DNA of 15,940 nucleotides, taken from an uncultured Oscillospiraceae bacterium (GTDB taxonomy: Bacteria; Bacillota; Clostridia; Oscillospirales; Ruminococcaceae). The stretch is taken from the NCBI GenBank assembly GCA_900548355.1, contig URKR01000038.1, forward strand, positions 1 to 15,940, given 5' to 3'. A model generated the notes under the pieces. It did not search any database, was not told the origin of the DNA, and was given only the letters and a program-made list of their open reading frames with translations. Shown piece by piece: positions 6,589 through 13,959 of this stretch (within the stretch, counting starts at the first letter, position 1; each line of letters begins with the position of its first letter). Position numbers and translations under genes: made by a program.

Positions 6589-6664
6589 GCGGGATTAGCT
6601 CATCCGGTAGAGTGACTGCTTCCCAAGCAGTAGGTGGCGAGTTCGAGACTCGTATCCCGCTCCA
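6589..6664 (+). tRNA. tRNA-Gly (anticodon CCC)
   Basis: The 76 bases fold as a complete cloverleaf. The acceptor arms GCGGGAT and ATCCCGC pair perfectly, the D stem is GCTC/GAGT, the anticodon stem is ACTGC/GCAGT with loop TTCCCAA, and the T arm is GCGAG-TTCGAGA-CTCGT. The anticodon CCC reads GGG glycine codons. The 3' CCA (6662-6664) is encoded. It is flanked by its own promoter and terminator, so it is a single-gene unit. Confidence 0.95.
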
Positions 6665-6670
6665 AATAGG

Positions 6671-6702
6671 CCCCGTCCACACATGATGTGGGCGGGGTTT
6701 TT
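6671..6702 (+). terminator. Intrinsic terminator after tRNA-Gly
   Basis: An 11-base stem (CCCCGTCCACA with TGTGGGCGGGG, one G-U pair) closes a five-base loop and is followed by five Ts. It begins seven bases after the tRNA. Confidence 0.92.
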
Positions 6703-6727
6703 GCATATATGCGGCAGGAGGTGCGCC

Positions 6728-7060
6728 ATGTCCTTTGCGATCCCGATTTATCACTGGTTCCACAACGGCAACCCCTACTCGGGGGCCGAGGGCGGCATGC
6801 GGTACATCATCGAGCCCGGCAAACGCCCCGACCCCAACGACCCGGCCGGCAAAAAGAAGGTCGAGTATCTGGTTGCCACAATCTGGCCCGGCCCCTGGAG
6901 CCGTGAGCACACGGCCGAGGAAAAGCAGCAGAGCGCCGAGTTTGCCGGCGACCAGGCCGGGCTCGACGCCGCGATCGCCTGGCTGCAGAAACAGCATGAA
7001 GCCCAGAAAGAGCGGTGGGAGAATGTCCCATCGATTCTGGACTGCGAGCCAGATCGGTGA
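6728..7060 (+). CDS. Conserved-looking small protein of unknown function
   Basis: A 110-residue, soluble, acidic protein with no signal peptide or membrane segment. The N-terminal half has IPIYHWFHNGNPYSG, GGMRYIIEPGKRPDPN and LVATIWPGPWSREHT. The rest is a helical, charged region (EEKQQSAEF to EAQKERWENVP) ending in ILDCEP. The aromatic-rich, well-ordered pattern suggests a genuine family, but I cannot name it. ATG 6728 is chosen for its perfect AGGAGGT at 6716-6722; the in-frame ATG at 6683 lies inside the tRNA terminator. No separate promoter is seen between that terminator and the gene, so expression may depend on read-through from the tRNA promoter. It ends just before a strong hairpin terminator. 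Confidence 0.8.
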   Translation: MSFAIPIYHWFHNGNPYSGAEGGMRYIIEPGKRPDPNDPAGKKKVEYLVATIWPGPWSREHTAEEKQQSAEFAGDQAGLDAAIAWLQKQHEAQKERWENVPSILDCEPDR

Positions 7061-7067
7061 TTTTGCA

Positions 7068-7181
7068 AGAGTTCAGAGTTAAAAGCGGTGGATTCACGCC
7101 TACTGTGCAGAATCCACCGCTTTTGCTTTTTTTGAGCGCGCCGTCAGGCACGCGGAACGCCGCATCTAAACTCTGAACTCT
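7068..7181. repeat. Outer 13-base inverted repeat enclosing the terminator
   Basis: AGAGTTCAGAGTT at 7068-7080 is perfectly repeated in inverted orientation as AACTCTGAACTCT at 7169-7181, with 88 bases between. The left arm abuts the 15-base terminator stem and the right arm reaches the last base of the pepT stop codon. Arms and hairpin together look like a small insertion-like or structured-RNA element, although no target-site duplication is seen. Confidence 0.7.
7081..7133. terminator. Strong bidirectional terminator hairpin
   Basis: AAAAGCGGTGGATTC and GAATCCACCGCTTTT form a perfect 15-base stem with a 14-base loop. On the plus strand a run of seven Ts follows at 7127-7133, ending the orphan gene. 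On the minus strand the stem itself ends in TTTT, so it can also stop pepT. Confidence 0.88.
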
Positions 7182-8401
7182 CAGCCCTTTTTGTACAAGT
7201 CTGCCAGATTCAGCAGAATCTCGACGGCTTTGTCCATCTTTTCGATGGTGATGCACTCGAACGGGCCATGGAAGTTGAAGCCGCCGGTGCCGAGGTTCGG
7301 GCAGGGCAGGCCCTTATACGAAAGCGTCGCGCCGTCGGTACCGCCGCGCACAGGGGGTTCGACCGGGGTCAGGCCGGCCGCCTCGACCGCCTTGCGCGCG
7401 TTCTCAATCAGGTGGAAGTGCGGGCGGATTTTTTCCAGCATATTGAAATAACTGTCATGGATGGCCAGCTCAACCGTGCCTTCGCCGTACTTTTCGTTGA
7501 GGATCGCGGCAATATGCTGCATCTGGGCCTTGCGCGCCGCAAAGCGGGCGGCGTCGTGGTCGCGCACGATGTAGGCGAGCTTCGCCGTCGTCACATCGCC
7601 CTGCATATCGCAGAGATGGAAGAAGCCCTCGCGGTTTTCGGTGTGCTCGGGGCGTTCGCAGGCCGGCAGGGCATTGTGGAACTCGATGCCGATATTCAGG
7701 GCGCTGCGCATCGCATTCTTGGCGCTGCCCGGATGCACCGAGAAGCCGTGCACCGTGATCAGCGCCTCTGCGGCGTTGAAGTTCTCATAGTTGATCTCGC
7801 CGACGTCGTCACCGTCGACGGTATAGGCATAGGCCGCGCCAAAACCCTCGACGTCAAAGAGCTCGGCCCCCTGGCCGACCTCCTCGTCGGGGGTGAAGGC
7901 GATGCAGATTTTGCCATGGGGGCGGTTTTCGGCGATGAGCCGCTCGGCCATTGTCATGATCTCGGCCACGCCGGCCTTATCGTCGGCCCCGAGCAGCGTC
8001 GTCCCGTCGGCCGTGATCAGGGTCTGGCCCTTCATGCCGGCCAAAAACGGGAAGTCTTTGACCCGCATGACGTCGCCGGTCGCGGGCAGGGTCACGTCGC
8101 CGCCGTCGTAGTTTTCGTGCAGCTGGGGCTGGACATTCTCGCCCGAAGTGCCGGGCGCGGTGTCCATATGGGCGATGAAGCCAAGGCCGGGGGCCGCCTC
8201 ACAGCCCGGGGTGGCGGGCAGCGTGGCATAGACATAGCCGTGCTCGTCCAGCCGGGCGTCGGCAAGGCCCAGGGCTTTGAGCTCTTCGGCGAGCATCCTG
8301 CCCAGATCAAGCTGGCGGGCCGTGGTGGGGTGGGCCGTGCTTTCAGGGTCTGAGGTGGTGTACACCTTGACATAGCGCAGAAAACGTTCATAAGCACGCA
8401 T
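7181..8401 (-). CDS. pepT: Peptidase T (tripeptide aminopeptidase)
   Basis: Zinc aminopeptidase of family M20B that removes the N-terminal residue from tripeptides in the cytoplasm, in the last steps of peptide use. Starting at 8401 the protein has 406 residues, and its metal and catalytic residues fall at positions matching the well-studied enterobacterial enzyme: His78 (AHMDTAPG), Asp140 (GADDKAG), Glu173 and Glu174 (PDEEVGQG), Asp196 (DGDD) and His378 (FNFHGPFE). RGGTDG at 352-357 is the substrate-binding signature. The inserted dimerisation domain lies at about 210-325. A second ATG immediately upstream (8404) is possible; AAGGAG serves both. It is divergent from the polysaccharide operon and ends at the nested terminator element, so it is a single-gene unit. 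Confidence 0.95.
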   Translation of the reverse strand: MRAYERFLRYVKVYTTSDPESTAHPTTARQLDLGRMLAEELKALGLADARLDEHGYVYATLPATPGCEAAPGLGFIAHMDTAPGTSGENVQPQLHENYDGGDVTLPATGDVMRVKDFPFLAGMKGQTLITADGTTLLGADDKAGVAEIMTMAERLIAENRPHGKICIAFTPDEEVGQGAELFDVEGFGAAYAYTVDGDDVGEINYENFNAAEALITVHGFSVHPGSAKNAMRSALNIGIEFHNALPACERPEHTENREGFFHLCDMQGDVTTAKLAYIVRDHDAARFAARKAQMQHIAAILNEKYGEGTVELAIHDSYFNMLEKIRPHFHLIENARKAVEAAGLTPVEPPVRGGTDGATLSYKGLPCPNLGTGGFNFHGPFECITIEKMDKAVEILLNLADLYKKG

Positions 8402-8445
8402 CATACATTTCTCCTTTGCTGAATCAAAATCAGAAAGCTGCTGCC

Positions 8446-8474
8446 ATTGTAGCACAAAATGCAGCAATTTCCAA
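8446..8474 (-). promoter_or_regulatory. Candidate promoter of pepT
   Basis: On the minus strand TTGGAA (8474-8469) and TACAAT (8451-8446) are 17 bases apart, with TGC preceding the -10 box. Transcription would start near 8439, about 38 bases before the pepT start. Confidence 0.6.
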
Positions 8475-8484
8475 GATGCAGGCC

Positions 8485-8513
8485 TTTTCAAGTAACGGGT
8501 TTTATGGTAGAAT
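8485..8513 (+). promoter_or_regulatory. Candidate promoter of the polysaccharide operon
   Basis: TTTTCA at 8485-8490 and TAGAAT at 8508-8513 are 17 bases apart, and TGG precedes the -10 box. The start would be near 8520, about 50 bases before the first gene. It lies back to back with the pepT promoter. No anti-terminator-type leader is evident. Confidence 0.5.
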
Positions 8514-8572
8514 GATAAAGATTATAAAGGCGACGTGTGCCGCAAGCCCGGCATCGCCACAGGGAGGCCGAC

Positions 8573-9625
8573 ATGGCAGATTCGATTTTTAAGGACAAAA
8601 CCCTGCTGATTACCGGTGGCACCGGCAGCTTTGGGCATACCGTCCTCAAACATTTTTTGACCAGCGATATCGGGGAGATCCGCATTTTCTCCCGCGATGA
8701 GAAAAAGCAGGACGATATGCGCCACGAGCTGCAGGCGCAGTACCCCGACCATTACAAGAAGGTCAAGTTCTACATTGGCGATGTGCGCAACATCCAGAGC
8801 CTGCGCGATGTGATGCCCGGCGTCAATTTCATCTTCCATGCAGCGGCGCTCAAGCAGGTGCCTTCCTGCGAGTTTTTCCCGATGGAGGCCGTGCGCACCA
8901 ACATCGAGGGCACCGACAATATGCTGCACGCCGCGATGGAGGCCAACGTTGAGCGGGTTGTCTGCCTTTCGACCGACAAGGCCGCCTACCCGATCAACGC
9001 GATGGGTATCTCGAAAGCGATGATGGAGCACGTCATCACGGCCAATGCACGGGTGTCCGCCCAGCGCGGCGGGCCGGTCATCTGCTGCACGCGGTACGGC
9101 AACGTCATGTGCAGCCGCGGGTCGGTCATTCCGCTGTTTGTCGAGCAGATCCGCGCCGGCAACCCGATCACGATCACCGACCCGAACATGACCCGGTTTT
9201 TGATGAATCTCGACGAGGCGGTCGATCTGGTACTGTTCGCGTTTGAGCACGCGAACCCAGGCGATCTTTTTATTCAGAAATCCGACGCTTCGACGATCGG
9301 CGATCTGGCCAAAGCCGTGCAGACGCTGTTCGGCGATACCGGCACCCGGATCATCGGCACCCGCCACGGCGAGAAACTGTACGAAACCCTGATGACCAAG
9401 GAGGAGCGCACCCGCAGCGAGGATATGGGCGGGTACTTCCGCGTATCGGCCGACAACCGTGATCTGAACTACGACAAATATTTCATCCAGGGCCAGGTAC
9501 ACACCCAGGCCGATGAGGATTATACCAGCCACAACACCCGCCGCCTGAATGTGGCCGAGACGATCGAGAAGATCAAGACCACCGATTTTATCAAAGAGGA
9601 GCTGGCCAAGGATGGCAACATCTGA
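8573..9625 (+). CDS. capE: UDP-GlcNAc 4,6-dehydratase/5-epimerase (CapE/FnlA/WbjB type)
   Basis: First enzyme of UDP-N-acetyl-L-fucosamine synthesis. It dehydrates UDP-GlcNAc and inverts C5, using bound NADP(H), in the cytoplasm. The 350 residues begin with the nucleotide-binding TGGTGSFG (14-21). STDKA (133-137) and MGISK (144-148) follow. The usual SDR YxxxK is here MxxxK, as described for CapE, which separates it from PseB/FlaA1-like relatives. RYGNV (174-178) and the substrate-binding RFLMNLDEAV are also present. The start at 8573 has GGGAGG upstream, and the longer frame from 8537 lacks one. It leads the operon, and its last 14 bases overlap the next gene, which encodes the following step. 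Confidence 0.92.
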   Translation: MADSIFKDKTLLITGGTGSFGHTVLKHFLTSDIGEIRIFSRDEKKQDDMRHELQAQYPDHYKKVKFYIGDVRNIQSLRDVMPGVNFIFHAAALKQVPSCEFFPMEAVRTNIEGTDNMLHAAMEANVERVVCLSTDKAAYPINAMGISKAMMEHVITANARVSAQRGGPVICCTRYGNVMCSRGSVIPLFVEQIRAGNPITITDPNMTRFLMNLDEAVDLVLFAFEHANPGDLFIQKSDASTIGDLAKAVQTLFGDTGTRIIGTRHGEKLYETLMTKEERTRSEDMGGYFRVSADNRDLNYDKYFIQGQVHTQADEDYTSHNTRRLNVAETIEKIKTTDFIKEELAKDGNI

Positions 9626-10796
9626 GTTTGACAAAACAGGCCCGGTGCTGATTACCGGCGCGGGCGGCTTTGTGGGCAAAAACCTTGTCGCCACACTGCG
9701 CGCTGCCGGCTACACCAACCTTTTGCTGTTTGAGAAGGACGATACCCCCGCCACGCTGGCCGAGTACTGCCGGCGGGCGGCTTTTGTCGTGCATCTGGCC
9801 GGCATCAACCGGCCGCAGTCGGCACAGGAATTCTATACCGGCAACGCCGGCCTGACCGATACGCTGCTCGAAGCCCTTGAAGTCGCCGGCAACAAAGCCC
9901 CGGTGCTTGTCACCTCGAGCATCCAGGCCGCGCTGGATAACGACTACGGCAAATCGAAGCACCTGGCCGAGCAGGCAATCTTCGCCCACGGCGAGCGCAG
10001 CGGCACGCCGGTGTATGTGTTCCGGATGGAAGGGGTGTTCGGCAAATGGTGCCGCCCCAACTACAACAGCGTGGTGGCGACCTTCTGCCACAACATCGCC
10101 CGCGGGCTGCCGATTGAGGTACGCGACCCCGCCTATGCCCTGCCGCTTGTCTATATCGACGATGTCGTATCCTGCATCCGCGATGCGATGGAGCGCGGCG
10201 AGGCTGTGCGGGACAAAGAAGGCTTCTGCCGCATCCATCCCGTACACACCGTGACGCTTGGCGCGCTGGCCGATACGATCCGCGGCTTTGCCAAAGCGCG
10301 CGGCGGCGCGGCGGCCGAAGCGCTCGGTGCCGACGGGCTGCCGACGCTGGCGGTGCCAAACCTTGCGGACGGCAGCTTTACAAAGAAGCTCTATTCGACC
10401 TATCTTTCCTATCTGCCGGAAGATACCTTTGCCTATGACCTCAACATGCACTGCGACGACCGCGGCAGCTTTACCGAGTTCCTACGCACGCCGGAGCGCG
10501 GGCAGGTCAGCGTGAACATCTCCCGCCCCGGCATTGTCAAGGGCAACCACTGGCACCACACCAAAAACGAGAAGTTCCTCGTCGTCAAGGGCGAGGGGGT
10601 TATCCGGTTCCGGCGGATCGATGCACAGGAAGTGATCGAGTACCGCGTCAGCGGAGATCGCTTGCAGGTGGTGGATATTCCCTGCGGCTACACCCACAAC
10701 ATTGAAAATATCGGCGACGGCGAGATGGTGACCGTGATGTGGGCCAACGAAGCGTTTGACCCGGAAAATCCGGACACCTTCTATGAACAGGTTTGA
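9612..10796 (+). CDS. capF: UDP-6-deoxy-hexosamine 4-reductase with cupin domain (CapF/FnlB/WbjC type)
   Basis: Second step to UDP-FucNAc: a two-domain enzyme that reduces (and assists epimerisation of) the CapE product. The N-terminal SDR domain, about residues 1-265, has ITGAGGFVG (14-22), the serine region TSS (101-103) and the catalytic YGKSK (112-116). The C-terminal cupin, about 275-394, has GNHWHHTKNEKF (311-322), whose histidines together with His362 (GYTHNIEN) can hold zinc. At 394 residues it is a little longer than typical CapF. The ATG at 9612 lies inside the end of capE, with GAGGAG ten bases upstream, indicating translational coupling. The order capE-capF-capG is that of staphylococcal type 5/8 capsule and E. 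coli O26 loci. Confidence 0.9.
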   Translation: MATSEFDKTGPVLITGAGGFVGKNLVATLRAAGYTNLLLFEKDDTPATLAEYCRRAAFVVHLAGINRPQSAQEFYTGNAGLTDTLLEALEVAGNKAPVLVTSSIQAALDNDYGKSKHLAEQAIFAHGERSGTPVYVFRMEGVFGKWCRPNYNSVVATFCHNIARGLPIEVRDPAYALPLVYIDDVVSCIRDAMERGEAVRDKEGFCRIHPVHTVTLGALADTIRGFAKARGGAAAEALGADGLPTLAVPNLADGSFTKKLYSTYLSYLPEDTFAYDLNMHCDDRGSFTEFLRTPERGQVSVNISRPGIVKGNHWHHTKNEKFLVVKGEGVIRFRRIDAQEVIEYRVSGDRLQVVDIPCGYTHNIENIGDGEMVTVMWANEAFDPENPDTFYEQV

Positions 10797-10806
10797 GAGG
10801 GATTCG

Positions 10807-11952
10807 ATGCGGAAACTAAAACTGATGACAATCATCGGCACCCGGCCGGAAATCATCCGGCTTTCGGCCGTGATGAAGAAGTGCGACAAATACTTTGACC
10901 AGATTCTTGTCCACACCGGGCAGAATTATGACTACACCCTCAACCAGATTTTCTTTGAGGATCTGGGGCTGCGTGCACCGGATTTTTATCTCGACGCTGT
11001 CGGCAAAGACCTGGGCGAAACGATCGGCAACATCATTGCAAAATCTTACGCGCTGATGGCCGAGCAGAAGCCCGACGCGCTGCTGATCCTCGGCGATACC
11101 AACAGCTGCCTTTCTGCCATTGGGGCCAAGCGGCTGCACATCCCGATCTTCCATATGGAGGCCGGCAACCGCTGCTTTGACGAGTGCCTGCCCGAGGAGA
11201 CCAACCGCCGCATTGTGGACCACATCGCCGATGTGAATATGTGCTATTCCGAGCACGCGCGCCGGTACCTGAACGCCGAGGGCACAGCCAAGGAGCGGAC
11301 GTTTGTGACGGGCAGCCCGATGGCCGAAGTGCTGCATGCAAATTTGGAAAAGATTGAAGCGAGCGATATTCTGCCCCGCCTCGGGCTTGAACCGCAGAAG
11401 TATATGCTGCTCTCGGCCCATCGGGAGGAAAACATCGATACCGAAAAGAACTTTCTCTCGCTCTTCACCTCGATCAATCACCTGGCCGAAACCTACGATA
11501 TGCCGATCCTTTACTCCTGTCACCCGCGCAGCCGCAAGCGGCTGGAGGCGATGAACTTCCGGCTTGATGAGCGGGTGCGCCTGCACGAGCCGCTCGGCTT
11601 CCATGATTACAACAATTTGCAGATGAACGCCTTCTGTGTCGTATCGGATTCAGGCACGCTGCCGGAGGAAAGCAGTTTCTTCTTGAGCGTCGGGCATCCC
11701 TTCCCGGCTGTCTGCATCCGCACCTCGACCGAGCGGCCGGAAGCGCTGGACAAAGGCTGCTTTGTGCTGGCCGGCATCGCCGAGGGCGGGGTTGAGCAGG
11801 CCGTCGCCACCGCAGTTGCGATGCGGGAAAACGGCGACGACGGCATCCCTGTACCGTATTACATCGAGGATGTCTCAAACAAGGTCGTCAAGATCATCCA
11901 GAGCTACACCGGCGTGGTGAACAAGATGGTGTGGCGCAAGGAAGGGTTGTAA
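10807..11952 (+). CDS. capG: UDP-N-acetyl-hexosamine 2-epimerase (CapG/FnlC/WbjD type)
   Basis: Third step: C2 epimerisation that gives UDP-N-acetyl-L-fucosamine. The protein has 381 residues and the GT-B-like fold of UDP-GlcNAc 2-epimerases: GTRPE (11-15), HTGQNYD (36-42), LGDTNS with Asp97 (95-100), HMEAGNR with Glu118 (116-122), SAHREEN (203-209) and the UDP-binding SDSGTLPEESS (280-290). The Ser-Gly-Thr and PEES form fits the FucNAc branch better than the WecB branch, which usually reads SGGxQEE. The start at 10807 is preceded by GAGAGG and lies ten bases after capF. The next gene, a WbuB-type transferase, starts three bases after its stop. Confidence 0.9.
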   Translation: MRKLKLMTIIGTRPEIIRLSAVMKKCDKYFDQILVHTGQNYDYTLNQIFFEDLGLRAPDFYLDAVGKDLGETIGNIIAKSYALMAEQKPDALLILGDTNSCLSAIGAKRLHIPIFHMEAGNRCFDECLPEETNRRIVDHIADVNMCYSEHARRYLNAEGTAKERTFVTGSPMAEVLHANLEKIEASDILPRLGLEPQKYMLLSAHREENIDTEKNFLSLFTSINHLAETYDMPILYSCHPRSRKRLEAMNFRLDERVRLHEPLGFHDYNNLQMNAFCVVSDSGTLPEESSFFLSVGHPFPAVCIRTSTERPEALDKGCFVLAGIAEGGVEQAVATAVAMRENGDDGIPVPYYIEDVSNKVVKIIQSYTGVVNKMVWRKEGL

Positions 11953-11955
11953 GCC

Positions 11956-13182
11956 ATGCCCAAGCAACGCATCCTGGTTGTGACCCAGCACTTCTGGCCC
12001 GAGAACTTTCGCATCAACGATATGGTGGAAGGCTTCCTTGCGGACGGGCTCGAGGTGGATGTGCTCTGCGGGCTGCCGAACTATCCCAAGGGCGAGTGGT
12101 TTGACGGCTACGGCCCCCACGGCCCGTTTGAAGAGCATTACGGCGCGGCGCAGGTGTTCCGCGCCAAGGAATGGCCCCGCCGCGGCAACACGGCGGTGAA
12201 CATCTTCCTCAATTATGTAAGCTGGCCGCTCTATGCGGCCGGCAGCCTGCACCGGCTGCCCGGCGGGTATGACGCGGTGTTCTGCTTTAACACCAGCCCG
12301 GTGCTGATGTGCTGGCCGGCCATCCGGTACGCCAAACGGCATAAGATCCCCTTCACCAACTATGTGCTCGACCTCTGGCCGGAAAACCTCTACAGCGTGC
12401 TGCCGGTCAAAAACCGGCTGCTGCGCGCGGTGGCGCAATCGGTCAGCGATTGGCTGTACAAGCGCTGCGACCGGCTGATTGCGATGAGCGCGCCGCTGGC
12501 CCGGCGCCTTTGCGCCCGCACCGGCAAGCCCGCTGAGGCGGTGGCCGTGATCCCGCAGTATTGCGAGGATTTTTACGCGGTCCCCTGCCCGGACGCCGCG
12601 CTTGAAGCGCGGTTCGGCGGGCGGTTCAACCTGGTGTTTACCGGCACCTTCACCCCGGCGCAGAGCCTGGAAACCGTGATCCGCGCGGTCGGGCTGGCCC
12701 GGCAGCGCACCGACGCCGACCTGCATCTGCTGCTTGTCGGCGACGGGATGAGCCGCGCCGCGCTCGAAGCGCAGGTGGCCGGGCAAGGCGCCGGCGGGTA
12801 TGTGACCTTTTACGGCAGCGTGCCGGCTGCCGAGATCCCGAAGTTTACGAGTTTGGCCGATGCGCTGCTCGTCTCGCTGTCCGATTCGCCGGATCTGGGC
12901 CTGACGGTGCCCGGCAAGGTGGCGAGCTACATGGCCGCCGGCAAGCCGGTGCTGGCCAGCATGGACGGCGCCGGCCACGACGCGGTGGCCGAGGCCGGCG
13001 GGCTGGCGAGCGCCGCCTGCGATGCCGAAGGGCTGGCCGAAAACCTCTGCCGCTTGTGCGCAATGGCCCCGGCCGAGCGCGAAACGATGGGCGCGCAGAT
13101 CAAGACGTATTATGAAACCCATTACCGCCGTGCGCAGATTCTGCGCCGGCTGGAAGAGTTTATCCTGGATGGGAAGGCCTGA
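11956..13182 (+). CDS. wbuB: WbuB-like GT4 glycosyltransferase, probable L-FucNAc transferase
   Basis: A 408-residue GT-B glycosyltransferase of family 4. The opening ILVVTQHFWPENFRIND and then GLPNYPKGEWFDGY are characteristic of WbuB-type enzymes. The C-terminal nucleotide-sugar domain starts near 225 with NLVFTGTFTPAQSLETVI and contains LLVGDG and, at about 316-335, GLTVPGKVASYMAAGKPVLA. In E. coli O26 and similar loci WbuB follows fnlA-B-C and transfers L-FucNAc onto lipid-linked GlcNAc. The same position here, directly after capEFG, supports that role at the cytoplasmic face of the membrane. The start at 11956 has GGAAGGG upstream, overlapping the end of capG. No membrane helix is evident. 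The acceptor is inferred, not shown. Confidence 0.85.
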   Translation: MPKQRILVVTQHFWPENFRINDMVEGFLADGLEVDVLCGLPNYPKGEWFDGYGPHGPFEEHYGAAQVFRAKEWPRRGNTAVNIFLNYVSWPLYAAGSLHRLPGGYDAVFCFNTSPVLMCWPAIRYAKRHKIPFTNYVLDLWPENLYSVLPVKNRLLRAVAQSVSDWLYKRCDRLIAMSAPLARRLCARTGKPAEAVAVIPQYCEDFYAVPCPDAALEARFGGRFNLVFTGTFTPAQSLETVIRAVGLARQRTDADLHLLLVGDGMSRAALEAQVAGQGAGGYVTFYGSVPAAEIPKFTSLADALLVSLSDSPDLGLTVPGKVASYMAAGKPVLASMDGAGHDAVAEAGGLASAACDAEGLAENLCRLCAMAPAERETMGAQIKTYYETHYRRAQILRRLEEFILDGKA

Positions 13183-13218
13183 CGCCGCATGGCGCGGCCC
13201 CCAAGGACGAGGTGCCTT

Positions 13219-13959
13219 TTGAAACCTGTACAACATGATGCCAAAATTTTGGTGCTGATCCCCTGCTACAACGAGGAAGCAAACATTGTGGCGGCGGTGG
13301 AACGGTTGCGCGCCGCCTGCCCCGAAGTCGATTACATTGTCATCAACGATTGTTCGACCGATGGCAGCGCCGCGCTGCTGAAAAGCCACGGCTACCCGTA
13401 TCTTGATTTGCCGGTCAATCTTGGCATTGGCGGGGGAATTCAGTGCGGCTATGTCTACGCACAGGCCAACGGTTATGACGTGGCGGTCCAGATGGACGGC
13501 GACGGCCAGCACGACCCGGCTTACCTGTGGGATATCGTCAACCCGGTGCTGCGCGGGGAGCTCGATATGTGCATCGGCAGCCGCTTTATCACCCATGAAG
13601 GGTTCCAGACCAGCTTTATGCGGCGGGTGGGCATCCGGTTTTTGAGCGGGATGATCCTGCTTTTGTCCGGCCGGCGGGTGCTGGATGTGACAAGCGGTTT
13701 CCGCGCCACCAACGCCGAAATGACCGCCTATTTTGCCCGCCACTATGCCAGCGACTACCCGGAGCCCGAGGCCATTCTTTCGGCAAGCCTGGCCGGTTTC
13801 CGGGTGGGGGAAGCGCCGGTCGTCATGCAGGAGCGCCAGGGCGGCGTTTCCAGCATCAATGCTGTCAAAAGTATCTATTATATGGTTAAGGTATCTCTTT
13901 CGCTGGTGATTGATCGGCTTTCGATCAAGCGCAGCCGCCGCAAAGGAGGCAACCGATGA
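13219..13959 (+). CDS. GT2 glycosyltransferase, dolichol-phosphate-mannose-synthase-like
   Basis: A family 2 inverting glycosyltransferase of 246 residues from the start chosen here. The GT-A nucleotide-binding fold shows VLIPCYNEEANI near the N-terminus, INDCSTDGS, and the metal-binding QMDGDGQHDP; later come GSRF and SGFRATN. It resembles enzymes that charge polyprenyl phosphate or extend lipid-linked glycans. The C-terminal YMVKVSLSLVIDR is only weakly hydrophobic. Two starts are possible. TTG 13219 has GAGG six bases before it and gives MKPVQHDAKIL, which looks natural. ATG 13189, six bases after the previous stop, adds the unlikely MARPPRTRCL. I prefer TTG, with modest certainty. Its end overlaps the next gene (DUF2304) by ATGA, a frequent pairing for this family. 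Confidence 0.85.
   Translation: MKPVQHDAKILVLIPCYNEEANIVAAVERLRAACPEVDYIVINDCSTDGSAALLKSHGYPYLDLPVNLGIGGGIQCGYVYAQANGYDVAVQMDGDGQHDPAYLWDIVNPVLRGELDMCIGSRFITHEGFQTSFMRRVGIRFLSGMILLLSGRRVLDVTSGFRATNAEMTAYFARHYASDYPEPEAILSASLAGFRVGEAPVVMQERQGGVSSINAVKSIYYMVKVSLSLVIDRLSIKRSRRKGGNR

Noticed and set aside
7068..7181. Insertion sequence or CRISPR-like array
   Set aside because: No transposase, only one pair of inverted arms, and no regularly spaced direct repeats.
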